64,000 nucleotides of DNA from NCBI RefSeq assembly GCF_016808335.1, contig NC_053137.1, forward strand, positions 3,742,955 to 3,806,954, written 5' to 3'. The notes beneath the pieces were generated by a model. It made no database searches. It was not told where the DNA came from and saw only the letters and a list, made by a program, of their open reading frames with translations. Positions 31,933-45,440 of this stretch are shown here, piece after piece (position 1 is the first letter of the stretch; the number at the start of each line of letters is the position of its first letter). The position numbers and the translations under genes were made by a program. Source of the DNA: Panicum virgatum. Taxonomy: Eukaryota > Streptophyta > Magnoliopsida > Poales > Poaceae.

Positions 31933-33451
31933 GCAAGGATCTGTTGCTACATTACATCCATCCCAGTACCTCCTGCCCTTTTCTGTATGCTACTGCAGCT
32001 AATCTGTCCAAGCCGCCCCTCTTGCGTAATGGCTCCTACATCAGGCTACTCCCTGTACTGTAGTACTTGAGGAGCCGCGCGGTAGAAGGAAATTAAAGAC
32101 GTGATATGAACAAATTAGCCACTGTTAGCAGATTCTGCAAATTTTGGCATTCCGCTTCTGGGCCCAACACCAACGGAGCTAAAACTATAAGGCACACGGT
32201 TTGAGCCGGACGGTCAGAGCATCAGATCAATAGGGTCGATCGATGCCTCTAGTTGGTGGCATTCCGTTGGTGATCATAGTAGACATTCGACGCTCTTGCC
32301 GCGTAATTTGGGGACGGATGGACGGTGATCTGTGCGTTTTGTAGTGGCATTGTAATACAGTGCATACACCTACTTGGTCAGTTTTAGCTCTGCCGTGTCT
32401 AGACTTCAGACAGTTTTCTGACATAAATTAATAATTAAAAAATAATTGCTTAGTTAATATCAAAGGGGTGGAGGCGCAGTTGGCTAGCACGTAGGTCTCA
32501 TAGCTAAATTGAGTAATCCTGAGGTAGAGAATTCGAACCTCTCTCACCCCATAATTTTTTTTCCTTTTCCGTCTGTTTGATTTGATAGTTTGGTTAGCTT
32601 AATTAATAGCTTGTGTTTTTAACCAAACTCTGACAAAATGGTTGCTTCAGAAGACATACCAAATAAATTTTCCTTTCTTTGGGAAAGGAAACATGAACGA
32701 ATCAATTTTTTTAGTAGAAGCAAATGTTTAATTTCATCCTTGCTTTAGACCAAGAATAGACGATAACTCTCCCACCCCGAATTTCAGGCCCTTCATCCAT
32801 CGGCATTTTAGCTTCATGTTTTTGCAAAACAACGAGGGCGCTTCTTCGCAATGCAAGAACCCTGGGGTGGAGCACAAGTGCAGAACCACGTCCCCTTAAA
32901 GGAACACGATCAGTACTAGACTCCAAAAATATACCACTGCAGAGGTCGATCATGCAAGGATTTTTCTATCGCAGCCTGTTCACTACCAATATCCCAGTAA
33001 CATGTATCCCCCCGTTTGCTTAGCTGAAACCACTGGGATTCACTGTCCTAAAATGGATACCACATCTGCAACAACAAAAGTACAGAAATACTCAGATATT
33101 CCTTCATTACAAACAGACATTTGGAATGCACATTAGCTATTATAGATAGGTAATGGGAATTGCTTTCACATTAGTTTCACCATCTACGAGTACTTTGAGC
33201 AGCACAGCAAAGTCCACCTCCAGACTAACTCATCCACACGATATAGCCAACACACCACAAAAGGCAAGGGACCCCGTTAAAGGCTTAAAGCCATCGGCAC
33301 AGCCTGCTACGGCATTCCAAACTATAGAGTTCAGTTTACTGCTTTGCATCTGCATCTCTTCACTACATTCAGTTGCCACCAGTACCCGAGTCATAGCAAA
33401 ATATTTATGACAAGGACTTGTCCATGACATTCTTGTCTGTAATCGTGCAAG
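31933..33451. other. Intergenic and 3' flank of F-box gene
   Basis: Apart from the tRNA-Met pseudogene I see no gene. The part from about 33100 to 33451 is likely the 3' untranslated region of the minus-strand F-box gene. Confidence 0.4.
32465..32551 (+). pseudogene. Decayed tRNA-Met copy
   Basis: 87 nt, colinear with the tRNA-Met at 29107 including the intron position. Changes in the T arm give GAGAA-TTCGAAC-CTCTC, so the conserved 53-61 G-C pair becomes A-C. The D stem also changes (GCGC to GCAC side). Box B is weakened. Flanks are unrelated to the first copy. It is probably a pseudogene; a functional variant is less likely. Confidence 0.75.
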
Positions 33452-36400
33452 TCATATAACTCTAAACTTCACGGTAGATGGAATCTCATGGGGCAAGTGT
33501 GTCAAAGCCACCCCCCTCGCATAATTGCACCTCGTGGCATCTTCAGACTTCTCCCTCTTCCATTTGCTGAAGCCTTTGTACTTGTGTGGATGTGTGTCAA
33601 TAACCAGTTTCTTCAGCATTGGTGACCTCTTTAGCAGAAAGGACTTGAGACCCATCAATTCCGGTTCCCCGCTAAACCCTCCGATATAGATACTGCGGAG
33701 CCTTCTAAAGGTACATTTCTTGGGCCATATAACTTTCTGCTTCCTCGGTGGCTGCAGATTCCCATAAACCTGCAAATAAATAAACCAGCATAAGAGAGTA
33801 AAACGCTGACAAAAAAATGACCAGACAGGTAGCTTGAAAAAGATTCAGAAACTATGATGTGTTGTTTACAAGCTATGGCATACTTACGATGAAACTAGCA
33901 GAATACGAACATTTTCAGGGCCTGGATCTGCTCTTTCCCCATACTCTTAGAGACCACCAAATTTTGTACGAAAGATATGCTGTTTAAAGGTGGAATTATA
34001 TTTGCCCCCCCCCCCCCCCCCAAAAAAAAAACCAGATAATATAAACCATCATGGGACTCAGAATTTTTCTCTCTCCAAATCTGGCAGTTTTGACCCAGTC
34101 AATTAGCAAGCGCAACTTATATACCTGAAGAACAAGTATTTCAACTAGGGGGGCAGCTTTAAGGAGATAAGCCACCGAACAGATGCTCGTTTTCCAAGAT
34201 GTCAAGAGACACAGCACGATCTTCTTCAAACCAGCAAATATTTTACTGTGTTGCAGTACACGAGATACCTGAAGGTAGCACCAAAAAAAGAGAAAAATAG
34301 AAAGGAAATGACGAATTCAGCAACAATACAAATTCTAGAGATGTCACAAACAGAACTCTTACATACCTGTAAACATGTGGGAAACTGTAAGGTCAGTGAT
34401 CTGAGCTTATGGAGAGCACCCAAGAAGTCTAAAGGGCATTCATTATTCTTCACAAAAAAAACATGAAGTCTGTGAAGAATTGGTGCACATTCATACTCAA
34501 TATCTACCTTATGACCCTTGTATGAGAAACACTCCAGCCTTTCAGCATGAATGCTAATACTAATTAAGCTCTTACAATTACGAACTTCCAGATACACCAA
34601 TTCTGCATGAGAGGTTCTCATAGTAATCAACTGATGGCATCTTTGCAGGCTAAAGTGGTGGAGAGCACGACAACTGGACATAATATTCAGAACAACTGAA
34701 TCAACCACTGATACACGGTGAAGTGAAAGGCAATGTAGATAAGAAAAGCCACTGAGTTTTGCAGACACTGATTCTAAACTGCACATGGATAGAAGCAATA
34801 TGCGCAATTGGCAACCTCTCAAATCAACAAAATGCTTCAAAGGGAAGCTGTATCGCTCTGCATCTGGTGTGGCAATAATGCCATGATGGCCAGAAAGGAT
34901 AAGGTTAAGTGTTCTTGAACCAGATGCAGCTGTGAATGCAACCCAGCGATCAAGGTCCGAAGCATGGGACGAGGATAATGGGAAGTTGACTTCGACTTTC
35001 TTGATTCCATTACCATTATGATGGCGCAAAACTTCATTTACTTTAGTCACAAACTTTGTAGCTTCTTGATTCCAGAAATCAGGATTTTCGTTATTATTTG
35101 TATTTTCTGGCATTTGCATTCCAAAAGTATGCACGTCAAGGATGAGACGGTCAACGTTTTTCCAGAGGTGTCTCCATCTGGTGGACAGACAAGCAGTAAC
35201 TGCAGCCTCCTTTACTGTCATTAGCGAAAGAATTTTGATCAAAATGTCATCTGGTAGTGTGCTGATCCTGTCATGATTCTGCAGAAGAAACAGCAATTAA
35301 AATAAGTAAAGCATTTCAGAAACTGCATATTCCATTTCTTTTTAAAAAAGGAGGCACTTAACTTTTAAAATAAGTACAATGCCTAGATGAATAACAAAAG
35401 AAAATCTTCCTTGAACAAATACACATGGGGGATTGGTAAACTTTTCTTCAGTTTGCATAATACTTCAAGATTGATCTTAAAACCAATCAGCAAGTGAAAG
35501 CAAAACGTCAGGAAAATCTTTTCATCTCCAACTACCATTAGATTGCTGTTATTTAGATCAGGGTTTTTTGGTTCATGCCTAATTACAAACCCGGACACTG
35601 TATAATAAAATTTGGCATCCATGAGCTTTGAACCAAACCTCTAATGCCATTGGAAACCTTTATATATTGAAATTACTATAACCTTTCTGGTACTATGCTT
35701 CTATGCCAGCGAATCTGTCAAGATTAATATCAATGCACAGTTCTTGTGAGAAGGAAAATGATGCATTGAAACAATTAAATTCATATTTATGGCAACAAAA
35801 TGCCTACATCGCTTAAATAATCTGATTAACCCAATGGTTGAACCTTCCAACCCTCTCCATATCTCATCAAAACCATTAACTCCTAGGATTCTCTCTACAT
35901 AAAGCGTGAAGTGAAACTTTATTGCTTATCTATAAATATCCTGTCACCCAGCATTACTTTGAAGTATTGAATGAGCATAATTGTTCCTTCTATGAAACAT
36001 CTAACAAAATAACTACAAAGGAATTTCTTGTCGAAATATATAAAAAAATAATGTACTATAGGAAAAAGAAACACACTGCATTAGAATGATAGAAATGCAC
36101 TTATTAAAGCTATAATAAAATATAAGAAAATCTACCTGCACAGGTTGCTGGACACTGCACCAAGTCTTCCTCTTCTTTGGTGGGATGCAGTCATCTAAAC
36201 AGAAATAAAAAAAAATGCTGAGTTGCACAGCTAGGTGAATCAATTATTTTCTGAAACACAGGTGACTCAATTGTGTTCTAGCTGTTCCATGTTAAGGTCA
36301 ATGCAATTAAAGGGGAAATGTTGATTTGAGGCATTATGCCCTTCAAATGCTAAGGCAAGGAACAAGAAGACTTTTGACTTCATTTTCTCCCATCTACTTG

Positions 36401-36950
36401 CTATCTCGCTTGCTCGCCATATTACATTGAACAGGTTGTATGTTTCTGCTTTGAAAGGAGCAGGAGTTAAACTTGGGGAGTCCTAACTCCAATAAATTTG
36501 GGGATGGGATGGAAATCATAATTCGCTGATTTTTAATCCACACCTCCCCAAGTGTTAAATTGGTGAAATTTCCTTCATATAAGTGTTTGACACCGCCCAA
36601 AAAGGGCATTACAGGAGACTAGGTTATCAATCCCCGCCAACAAATTGAAACGTAGTCCCATCCTCACATCAACGAGCAAGCAGAATTCAATGCATGTGGA
36701 CTAGGTTGCAGACCCGAGATCTGATTTCTGGAAAATCAAACTCTTGGTTAGGATCAAAATACTCGACGAAAATCGAGAAAGCCTGTCCATTTATGTGTCT
36801 CATCTCTACTCATATCCCCAGCAACCTCAAATGCCAAAGGATATCTTTTTGCGACACTAGATATCCCCAGCAACGGTGCTTCGATACAAGTACAATCACC
36901 ACCCCCTCTATCCCCTCCATCCGCACACCGAATCACACGCGGATGCTCAT

Positions 36951-36988
<38 letters not shown>

Positions 36989-37126
36989 CTGAACCTCCAG
37001 CTATTCTGCAGAGCCAGATGGCTACTTTGTACTCCTAGATGCTCATCGGCAACAGCGGTGAGGGTCTAGAAGATCACCTGCGGTTGCCGGCGGCCAACCC
37101 AGCGCCGTCGACGAAGTGGAGCCCAT
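33452..37126 (-). CDS. F-box/LRR/FBD protein
   Basis: Five exons on the minus strand: 37126-37078, 36194-36136, 35278-34367, 34268-34125, 33769-33452, all with GT-AG borders and compatible phases, giving about 493 aa. The F-box is at residues about 37-80 (HDRISTLPDDILIKILSLM, then TRWRHLW). Irregular leucine-rich repeats follow, and the C terminus is an FBD domain (SPMLKKLVI..., ending in the PSTVKFRVI strand). F-box proteins of this class are substrate adaptors of SCF ubiquitin ligases; the target is unknown. The first exon is chosen because it splices in phase to exon 2 and because the second copy at 45441-49315 has a first exon of exactly the same length. Intron 4 contains a C/A homopolymer run near 34005-34030. 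Confidence 0.88.
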
Positions 37127-37348
37127 AGCGGCCGGCCAGGCGGCCAGTTCGCGGGTACGGCTGAGCGAGCAGCTTGGCGCTTGGTGTTGGACAGTGGTAG
37201 CCGCACCAAGCCAGGGGTGGGCCATCAGCAACTTAACAGTGGGCGGGAGCTCGATGGTCATTTCACAATCTCTTCTCTCTGCTCGCATTGTTTGTGTGAA
37301 ATACAGAAACACCAACCTGGGGAAAGAACTTCGTAAGTTATATTTTTA

Positions 37349-37670
37349 GGATGGTGTTTGGATTCAGGTATTAAATTTTAGTCTTTGTGACATAAAAAAA
37401 TATTTAAAAATATTAAATAAAATTTTATTATAAAACTAATTGCAGAACTCTAAGGTTAAACTGCGAAATGAATCTAACGAGGTATAGTAATCCATAATTA
37501 GCGAATTGTTATAAATTATAGATTAATTAAACTCATTAGAATCATCTCGTAAATTAACACTCATCTGTCAAAAAATATTTATAAATATATTTTATTTAAT
37601 ACTCTTAAATAGCAATATTCTCTTTGGTGTGATAGAGGCTAAACTTTAGTTCTGGAAAACAAACAACCCC
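37349..37670. mobile_element. MITE with GGATGGTGTTTGG terminus
   Basis: The left end reads GGATGGTGTTTGGATTC and the right end is the complement of GGGGTTGTTTGTTTTCC. The interior is AT-rich and includes GAATCATCTCGTAAATTA (37539 onward), the internal word shared by three other MITEs here. The target duplication is not clear. It lies about 220 bp upstream of the F-box start codon. Confidence 0.65.
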
Positions 37671-37683
37671 TAGGTCGGTCTCT

Positions 37684-38106
37684 CTTAAGTTCTTTTTGAT
37701 ATCCTTTTCAAAGAAGCACCTCAGATTCTAATGTTCTTTGAAAAGGATATAGAAAAGGGGATTATAGCACAATGTTCTTTGAAAAGGATATAAAAAAGTG
37801 ACCTGCATGTTCTTCGAAAAGGATATAAAAAAAAGTGATTATAGCACAATGTTCTTCAAAGAACTCCTGCAGTCGCGAAAAGGATATAAAAAAAGTGATT
37901 ATAGCACATGCAGATCACTTAATATTCCAGCCGTTGTTAAAGAAGCACCTCAGCACCTCAGATTCCACCGAAGTCGAATCCAGAATCTAAGGTGCTTCTT
38001 TAACAACTACTGGAACATTACTTGTCCTTTCGCATGTGCTAATCAATTTTTTATAGATTATCATATGCTATAAATCACTTTTTTTAGGGTATGTGCTATA
38101 ATCACT
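37684..38106. repeat. Repeat cluster with long hairpin
   Basis: Four degenerate units of the type TTCTTTGAAAAGGATATAAA...AGTGATTATAGCACAATG lie between about 37731 and 37910. They are followed by an inverted pair, GTTGTTAAAGAAGCACCT at 37933 and AGGTGCTTCTTTAACAAC near 37991, able to form an 18-bp stem. The cluster closes at 38106 with the complement of AAGTGATTATAGCACAT. It occupies the divergent promoter between the F-box gene and MIP3. Confidence 0.7.
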
Positions 38107-38576
38107 TACTAGCGCAATTAAAGTAATAGGCTGGGTTTAAGTTTTGGGCTATTTTTCTCCGATTAAAACGCAACGCCGATTGAAAAATAAATTGAGCCCT
38201 GCGCTGCCTTCCGGCCCAGGACGGCCCCGAGCGCGCGTTCCCTTTTTCTTTTTTCCTCCGCTTCTTTCCTTTTTTTTTCCGCTCCACCTCCACTCGGCCT
38301 TTCTTCCCCAGCGGCGACGACAGGGCGAGCCGCCACCCTTCTTCGCCGGCGACGAGCATCCGATAGGTATGACCGCCTATTCCCTTCCCTTCCCTTCCTG
38401 CTGTGCGAAATCGAACACCCAAAACCCTGATGTTTGCTATTTGTATCTGCCTGCTAAACCTCGTTTTCTTTTTTGCCAGTTCTATACTGGGTCCGCCCCT
38501 GCCTTCTCGCCCTCCCATCCTCGTTCCGATCCGGCTTAGGGCGCCGCTTACTCATCCCCTCTCCTAGGAGGGCGCG

Positions 38577-41500
38577 ATGGGGTCCGTGGATCTGATTGCC
38601 TCCTGCCGCGACTCCATATGCCAGGTCAGATCCCTTCGCCACTTCGTCCTAATTCCGGGTCTATGCTTGTTCGCCCCAATTTCTTTCGTACGACACAGCA
38701 CCAAGTTCCAGCTACTGTCGCGTGGAATCCGTGCGGTTTCCACGACTTTGCTTTGGCACCTAGTCATGCGAATTTGCGCTGTGCAGCGATTATCTGATAA
38801 ATGTGCCTGATTGGAGCAATTATAACCTGTTAAAAAAACCATCTTTTTTTTACATCCTGGACTGGAACATGTATTATTTTTGTTGGCAAAGTTTCTGTTA
38901 CCATGCCTGGTACATTTCACCTGTCCAGCTTATTACCATCCTTTTGAGCTTCTGGACCCAACATTAGTCTTCCCTAATAACCAACTCAATTTGTGGATAA
39001 TTTGCCAATAATAGCTTGTGATGAGTTCTGAATGTGAAACTATCATCTTTTCGGCTTTGAAGAAATAAATGTATTTATTTGCTGTGGCTGCAGATTGGAG
39101 ATGAGATTGCGGATGCAATAGTGTATGTTGATGCGGGCACTCTGGAGGCCTTTCAGTTCATAGGAGCGTTTCCTCTGCTTCTTGAGCTTGGTGCTCGTGC
39201 TGTGTGCAGCTTGGAGAACGCGTCACCTCTTGATGCTGTGAGATTCCTTTACTATCTTGCTACCAGTCATAACTTGCAGTAAGTGAAGTATGCTTAAATG
39301 CGAGTGCCGAACTGAATGAAACATGTTGGGTCCATCCAAGCTCAAACAAGTAAATGCATGTCTACAATACAAATGAAATGATAAAGATCAGGACACATTC
39401 ATAATTAGATTACAGGTTCTTCTAATCATGACAAACTTGATCCTGAGTAGGGATGCAGTATCACGTTGATTTCTGTCATCAGGAGCTGTGACTTGCACAC
39501 TTTAAGGATTATAGAGAGAGGGGGGTGAGTATGACAGTGATGCAATACTCTCTGCTGGTAGCGTGACAGGAATGGTTTTATGATGATTTTGTGTATTCTA
39601 TTGCTCTGTGCCTATTTTCTCGATGTTATTTATGCAGAGCAGATTTTTTTTTAGAAGAACATGTTTTTTAACTACACTGTTATTGAAATACTTTCTCAAT
39701 ATCGAGTTGGTTGACAGTGATGCACAATAAGTAAATGGTGTTTCGTTCTAGCTTGATGGACTTCGAGTTTCTCCTTTCATAATGTATATTCTTGTTAAAC
39801 ACTGCCTATTGCTATTGGTTTTACAGCACCTTGAGTTTTTGTATAATTAATATATCTGTTTTGTTCAGTACTTATGATAGATTGGAAGTGCCAGGCCTAT
39901 TGACCTTCATGAATGTTCTGTTCTTCTACTCTTTACCTGATTGTGTGGTGTATCTTGTGCTTTGAAGGTTGCTGACTGGCACTCAACATTTTCTCATCCA
40001 GTAAGGAAGATTTTAGTGCTTACATCCCGTCTTCTTAGTGATGCACATCGATATATTCTGCGATGCCTGGGCAACCATGGGACTGTTTCACATTGTACAG
40101 TGCTGACAGCTATTTCCGAGGTGCTTCCCCACTGCAAGACTATGTTCCTTGTGATTTATGATTTCGTTTAAGCGCTTCAGAATCCTGCTTGCTAATGTTT
40201 TTCCTTCGACTAAAACTCTCTTGATAGAAAATTACCTAAAATACCTTTGGTTGGCATTGAACTTCCTACTTATTTTTTTTAAATACAACAAATCCATAGT
40301 AAAACCATTTACAATGTTTGATTTCCCCCCCTAATATACGTAATCTGTAGCAATTTGCATGTATGCTACTGTAGTATATATCTTATTATTTAATTATATT
40401 GTAATTAGTTAGCCTGAGGTCCTCGTGTTTTTGTATAGCTGATGAGTACTGAAGGAGCATCTTTAGCTGATGATGTTACATCTGAATTCCACAGTAACTT
40501 ATGCATTACTTAGAAAAATTTGTGTAAATTTATTTGTTGCTACTGTTATTCATATTGCTTTCTTAGAGCACTTCGAAGCAATATCAATAGTATCCTAAAT
40601 TTATCCAAGCGGACCTTTTGAATCTTTTTTGCGAAAACTTATGGCAGATTGGTCATTCAGCATATGTTGATTCTCCACTTGGGCCAGATGCTTTCCAGGA
40701 GTACGAGACATTACTCGTTCAGGACCATGAGGAGCTTTTTAAAAAGTGTGTGAAATCAAATAAACATAACTATAGTATTAGTTACACCGGGAGTGATTTC
40801 ACCGCAGATGTTGATAAGGATTCTGAATGGGCTTCCAGGGTCCGTTATGGATCGAATTCTGAATCCAGCCCAACGAAAAGGAATTTGTTTGATGGTGACT
40901 TAGGCCAGATAGAAGCTAGCAGGAAGAGGTTGTCTGTAACTGTGTCTCACTTCCCAATGATTTTCTCTCCTATTTCCTCAAGGGCCTTTGTCTTGCCTTC
41001 TGAGGGCATAATTGCTGACTCATGCTTGTCGAATGAGCATGAAGATTCCCTTGGTCCTGGTCTACCTTCCATATCTACTGGTAAACCTTTTGACAGTGAT
41101 GAGGTGCCTCCAGGAGTGACATTGACTGCTCAGTTCCTGTATCATTTGGCCAATAAGGTACAATATATCTCATAGCACATGCCACTTGCTAGTGACATTT
41201 TTCTATTTTTTTAAGGATTTGAGCCTTTGTTGATTGCCACTCTTCATTACAAAATGTCTGCAGATGGATCTAAAGCTCGATATATTTTCACTCGGTGATA
41301 CATCAAAGATCATTGGGAAGCTGATGATGGATATGTCAAGTTTATATGATGTTGGTCGTAATAAGAGATCTGCCGGTCTATTAATCGTAGATCGTACACT
41401 TGATCTCCTAACTCCTTGCTTTCATGGTGACTCATTTCTTGATAGGATGCTGTCCTCGTTGCCACGCAAGGAAAGGATGTCATCATCATATTCTGTGGCG

Positions 41501-43909
41501 AAAAATCCACAGACTCCAAGCAAGCATTCTCACGCTGCTGTTAGACGTGTCCCACTGGATATAAAGGTTCCTTTTGAGACAGTTTTTAAGAAGGAAGAAC
41601 CTAATAATAGGACCAGTATGGTGTCTGAAGGTATCATGTCATTTATGTCTGGATGGAACTCTGCTGAAGTTAACTCTGAAGTTACCTGGCTACCTGATTA
41701 TTCTGACAAAGCACATGATGACAGACTTGGCAGTGAACTTGGCACTCTAAATGGTTCACTCCTATCGAATTATGCTGGAGTACGCTACTTAGAAGCATTA
41801 TTAGACAGAGGAGCAAAAGATGGGTTAATGCTGATTAAGAAATGGCTCATCGAAGCTCTTCAACATGAGAAACTATCCTCTGCATTTATAGGTCGACAAG
41901 GAGCTTCTTCTGTTTCAGAGATTCATTCTATGGTGCAAATACTCTCACGAGAGCAGATGTCACTGTTAAGAAACCAAGGAGTTATCCAGTTAGCTCTGGC
42001 TGCTGAAATGACTCTCCTGGAGCCTCAAAGTTCTCACTGGGATGCTTTTACTAGTGCTGAGAGAATATTAAGTGTAACATCTGCAGAGACGACTCAAAGT
42101 CTTGCCGGTGAGCTTCGTGATTTCATCAACACTAGCACTTCAGTGGACTCTCACAAACAAGCTACTACATTGGAGTCTTCACAGGGATTACTTAGTTTTC
42201 AGGACGTATTACTTCTAACAATTATTGGGTATATCTTGGCTGGTGAGAATTTTCCTACATCCATAGCTGGTGGCCCCTTTTCTTGGGAAGATGAACGGTC
42301 TCTTAAAGATGTCGTGGTAGACTCCATCCTTGAGCGACCATCATCAGTGAAGCTACGATTCCTTCATGGCCTGGATAATGAACTTGAAGCTAAAGCAAGA
42401 TCCAAAGATGTTGAGAGAAATAATAAGGATTCTACTGAGCTAGCATCCAATACTGATGATTTCGATGATGAATGGGGTAACTGGGATGACAATGATAATG
42501 CCGATGACCAAAAAGAGGAAGCTTATGGGGACATGCAACTTAAGTTGGAAGTCCGAGATAGGGTTGATCAACTTTTCAAATTCTTTCACAAATTGTCCAG
42601 TATGAGGATAAGAAACTATGCTCTTGGAGAAGGCCTAGCAGCATTAAGTAGATTCGAAACTGATAGCTACTCAAGGAAAGGCTTGCTTTATAAATTGCTA
42701 TTAGCTCTGTTGTCAAGGTACGATATACCTGGCCTCGAATACCATTCATCAGCTGTTGGTCGTTTATTCAAGAGTGGATTAGGGAGATTTGGGCTTGGAC
42801 AGGTGAGTTTTTTAGTTACTTTTTACTTGCTTGTGGCTGTGTCTTTGTTTATCTCTTTATTTTCCTTTTTTCTAACTAGTGTTCCGTTTGCAGTCAAAAC
42901 CAAGTTTTGGTGATCAAAGCGTGCTTATCATTTTTGTTGTGGGGGGTATTAATACTCTGGAGGTATGGATCCATTTTCTTTGGTTTCCATTATTTGATCC
43001 TGTCATGATCATGATTTAAGATTTTAAGTCCTATGTTTTCTCCCAGGCTGTTTGGTGTTTACATGAATATTTGCTCTCTCTTGCAAACTGTATGAACCCA
43101 TCACTAGCTTTTAAATTAAATATGGAATCAGATATCTTTATCATTGTCATTTGTGATTCTATGAAGAATCATACTTTAGTTAATTCATCAGATGTGATAG
43201 CATAATGTACTTTTTCTTGGTATAGTGAGATTATCTTAGTATGAAGGAAGCACACCTTAATTACCATCTGATCCAAAATACATATTTCATTTCAGGAATC
43301 TTTTCGTTCAAACTTTCTAACTTTGATTTGAGTGTTTGGACATCAATATATAAAAATTACATAGATTGACAACAAGATGCTTCTTGATTCTCCGTGAAAA
43401 GTACTTTCACAACTTTAACTTCCTTTCTTTGAAATTACATTTTTATAGAAATTGCTATTCAAAGTTTTGACCTTGTAGACCGTGTCAATATCCTAAATGA
43501 CATATATTTTGAATCTGAGCAAGTATTATTTATTGCCATTCTTTTTTACCTTGAATATATTTTCTGCTTTTCCACTGTACAAAATCTGGTTCTATAATAG
43601 TAATAATTACTGCAGTTTGAAAAACACATGCTAGGTTAGTTTTTCATTTTTCAACATACAATCTCCAAAACTCCAAGACTTGTAGTTCTATCTTCTGAAA
43701 TGTAGAACATGGTATGTCATACAGTAATAACATTATATCAAACAAGATGGTAATCAGTGCCTTACCAAATCAAATGGCCTCTTTTATGCAAGGTGCGGGA
43801 AGTTATGAAGGCAATTTCAGAGAGCAGCAGACCAGATGTGGAGCTTGTTCTTGGCGGTACCACCCTTCTCACTCCAGATGACATGTTTGAGTTGATGTTG
43901 GGCTCATAA
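38577..43909 (+). CDS. MIP3: MIP3-like Sec1-family protein
   Basis: Seven exons: 38577-38624, 39094-39237, 39968-40120, 40648-41157, 41264-42802, 42894-42962, 43793-43909. All are GT-AG and in phase, giving about 859 aa. The protein follows Arabidopsis MIP3 (SCFD2-like) from end to end: the start MGSVDLIASCRDSI, the FPLLLELGARAVCSLEN block, SPLGPDAFQEYETLLVQD, the RSAGLLIVDRTLDLLTPC block and a C-terminal GGINTLE/VREVMKAI segment. An acidic patch (DDFDDEWGNWDD) lies at about residue 680. MIP3 works with MAG2, MIP1 and MIP2 in an ER tethering complex for Golgi-to-ER transport vesicles. The gene shares a divergent intergenic region with the upstream F-box gene. Confidence 0.93.
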
Positions 43910-45440
43910 GTTCACCTTCATGCTTGAGGCTTAATGCTATTGGGTTCTAACATCACGGGGTGGTGTACAAGGCATCTGAAGAAGAGTCCCAAATAACCCA
44001 GATTATTGACTCAGTGCATTTTTCAGAAATTTTAATGTCTGGTGGAGCAGAATGTTCAGACTATGAAGTGTGTGGTGTTAATACTACCAGAAGCAATGCA
44101 AGCAGTCGGCAATTCATAAACAGTCCTTGCGGACCCTTGGTCATAAGCTGCAAGATGTACTGTTCTTCATAGGTTTGCAGCACCGGCAATAATGGCCTTT
44201 GCAGTAATCTTCTGAAAATGCACGCATTGCTGGTAGCTACACAAAAGTATATACATCTTATGGAGTCAGTGGCCAGCTTGCTTCTATCTTAGAACGTCAA
44301 GAGATGGCAAACAAAAGATAAGTCCGAATTAACCCACTAATTATACACCCAAAATTAGCATGGACATCAGGACGTGCTAATGCTTATGAGAAGTTGTTTT
44401 GCTCCCAAAGATATGCATTCTAGTACAGTAACCAGCATGTAAAATCAGTGTACATTGTATGGTGATAAGGAAATTTTGGAGGTTTACTGCACTGGAGAAC
44501 ATTCCTATATTGAAAATTCATCTTTTTTTTACACCTCTTGTATGGTTTTTTTTTACACCTCGTGTATGGGTAGAGCTACAGTTTGTATTCATATACATAC
44601 ATACACCATCGCTACACACGCATCCACTCACACCTAATGCACTCAATTAGATCTTAAGTTCACCGGAACCATCATGATTCTGTAGGCAGCTGGTGCATTG
44701 CATTCCTGTTATGGCTTGACATGAGAAGCAGCTTACATTATTTGAGGGTTCGGTCTGTCCACCCAAGCCACTGGCTCGTTCTCAACATCCTTTTGATTCA
44801 CTGGATTTTATTCTGAATCTTTTGGTCCTTCAAGTCATCTAAGGCCTTGGAAAGAAGTCTGAATTGTCATATCCAAGTGGTACTATCAGCCACGTCAGTG
44901 TACTAATATGTATGACGTATTAATGGGCACATCTTAAAATTAGTCAAGAATTTAGAACTAGAACATGACAGATTGAATACGTGAAATATGTATCCTACCA
45001 CAGACCACACAAAAGCATCAGTGTGCATTGCATTTCACCAGCTCAGTGCCTTGATACACCATTACCACAAAAGAGCACTGGGTGCCCATTCGCGTATGAA
45101 CAGTCCCAACTGGTACGCAGAAGAAAGAGGCACATTTTATCGCGTATGCATAATTTTTTTTTCAAAGCTATTACGTATGCATAATAGCTGTACACAGGGA
45201 GGCATTTTCCACATTAGTGTCACTAATAAACACTTCAGCACAACAGTAATCCATCCACGAAGAGATGTCCGCATCACAAATTAAAGCAAACTACCAGCTA
45301 CAGGATATTTCTTCACTAATTGCGGCTAGTACCAAAGTCATTGCAAACTGGTTTCTCACAACATGTCATAACATGCTCAAAATGCCCTACTTCATAGATA
45401 ATTGGTAACGACCGTGACATTCTTATCAACAGCACGACAG
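43910..45440. other. 3' flanks of MIP3 and the second F-box copy
   Basis: The part to about 44450 is probably MIP3 3' UTR. A small tandem duplication (two copies of a T-run plus ACACCTCTTGTATGG-like sequence) lies at 44521-44570. No other gene is seen. Confidence 0.4.

Noticed and set aside
36941..37055. A 30-nt poly(A) run between two GATGCTCATCRGCAA copies, looking like a retroposed insert
   Set aside because: The poly(A) is at the left of the insert, which fits neither orientation of a retroposon, and the insert of about 70 bp has no recognisable source.
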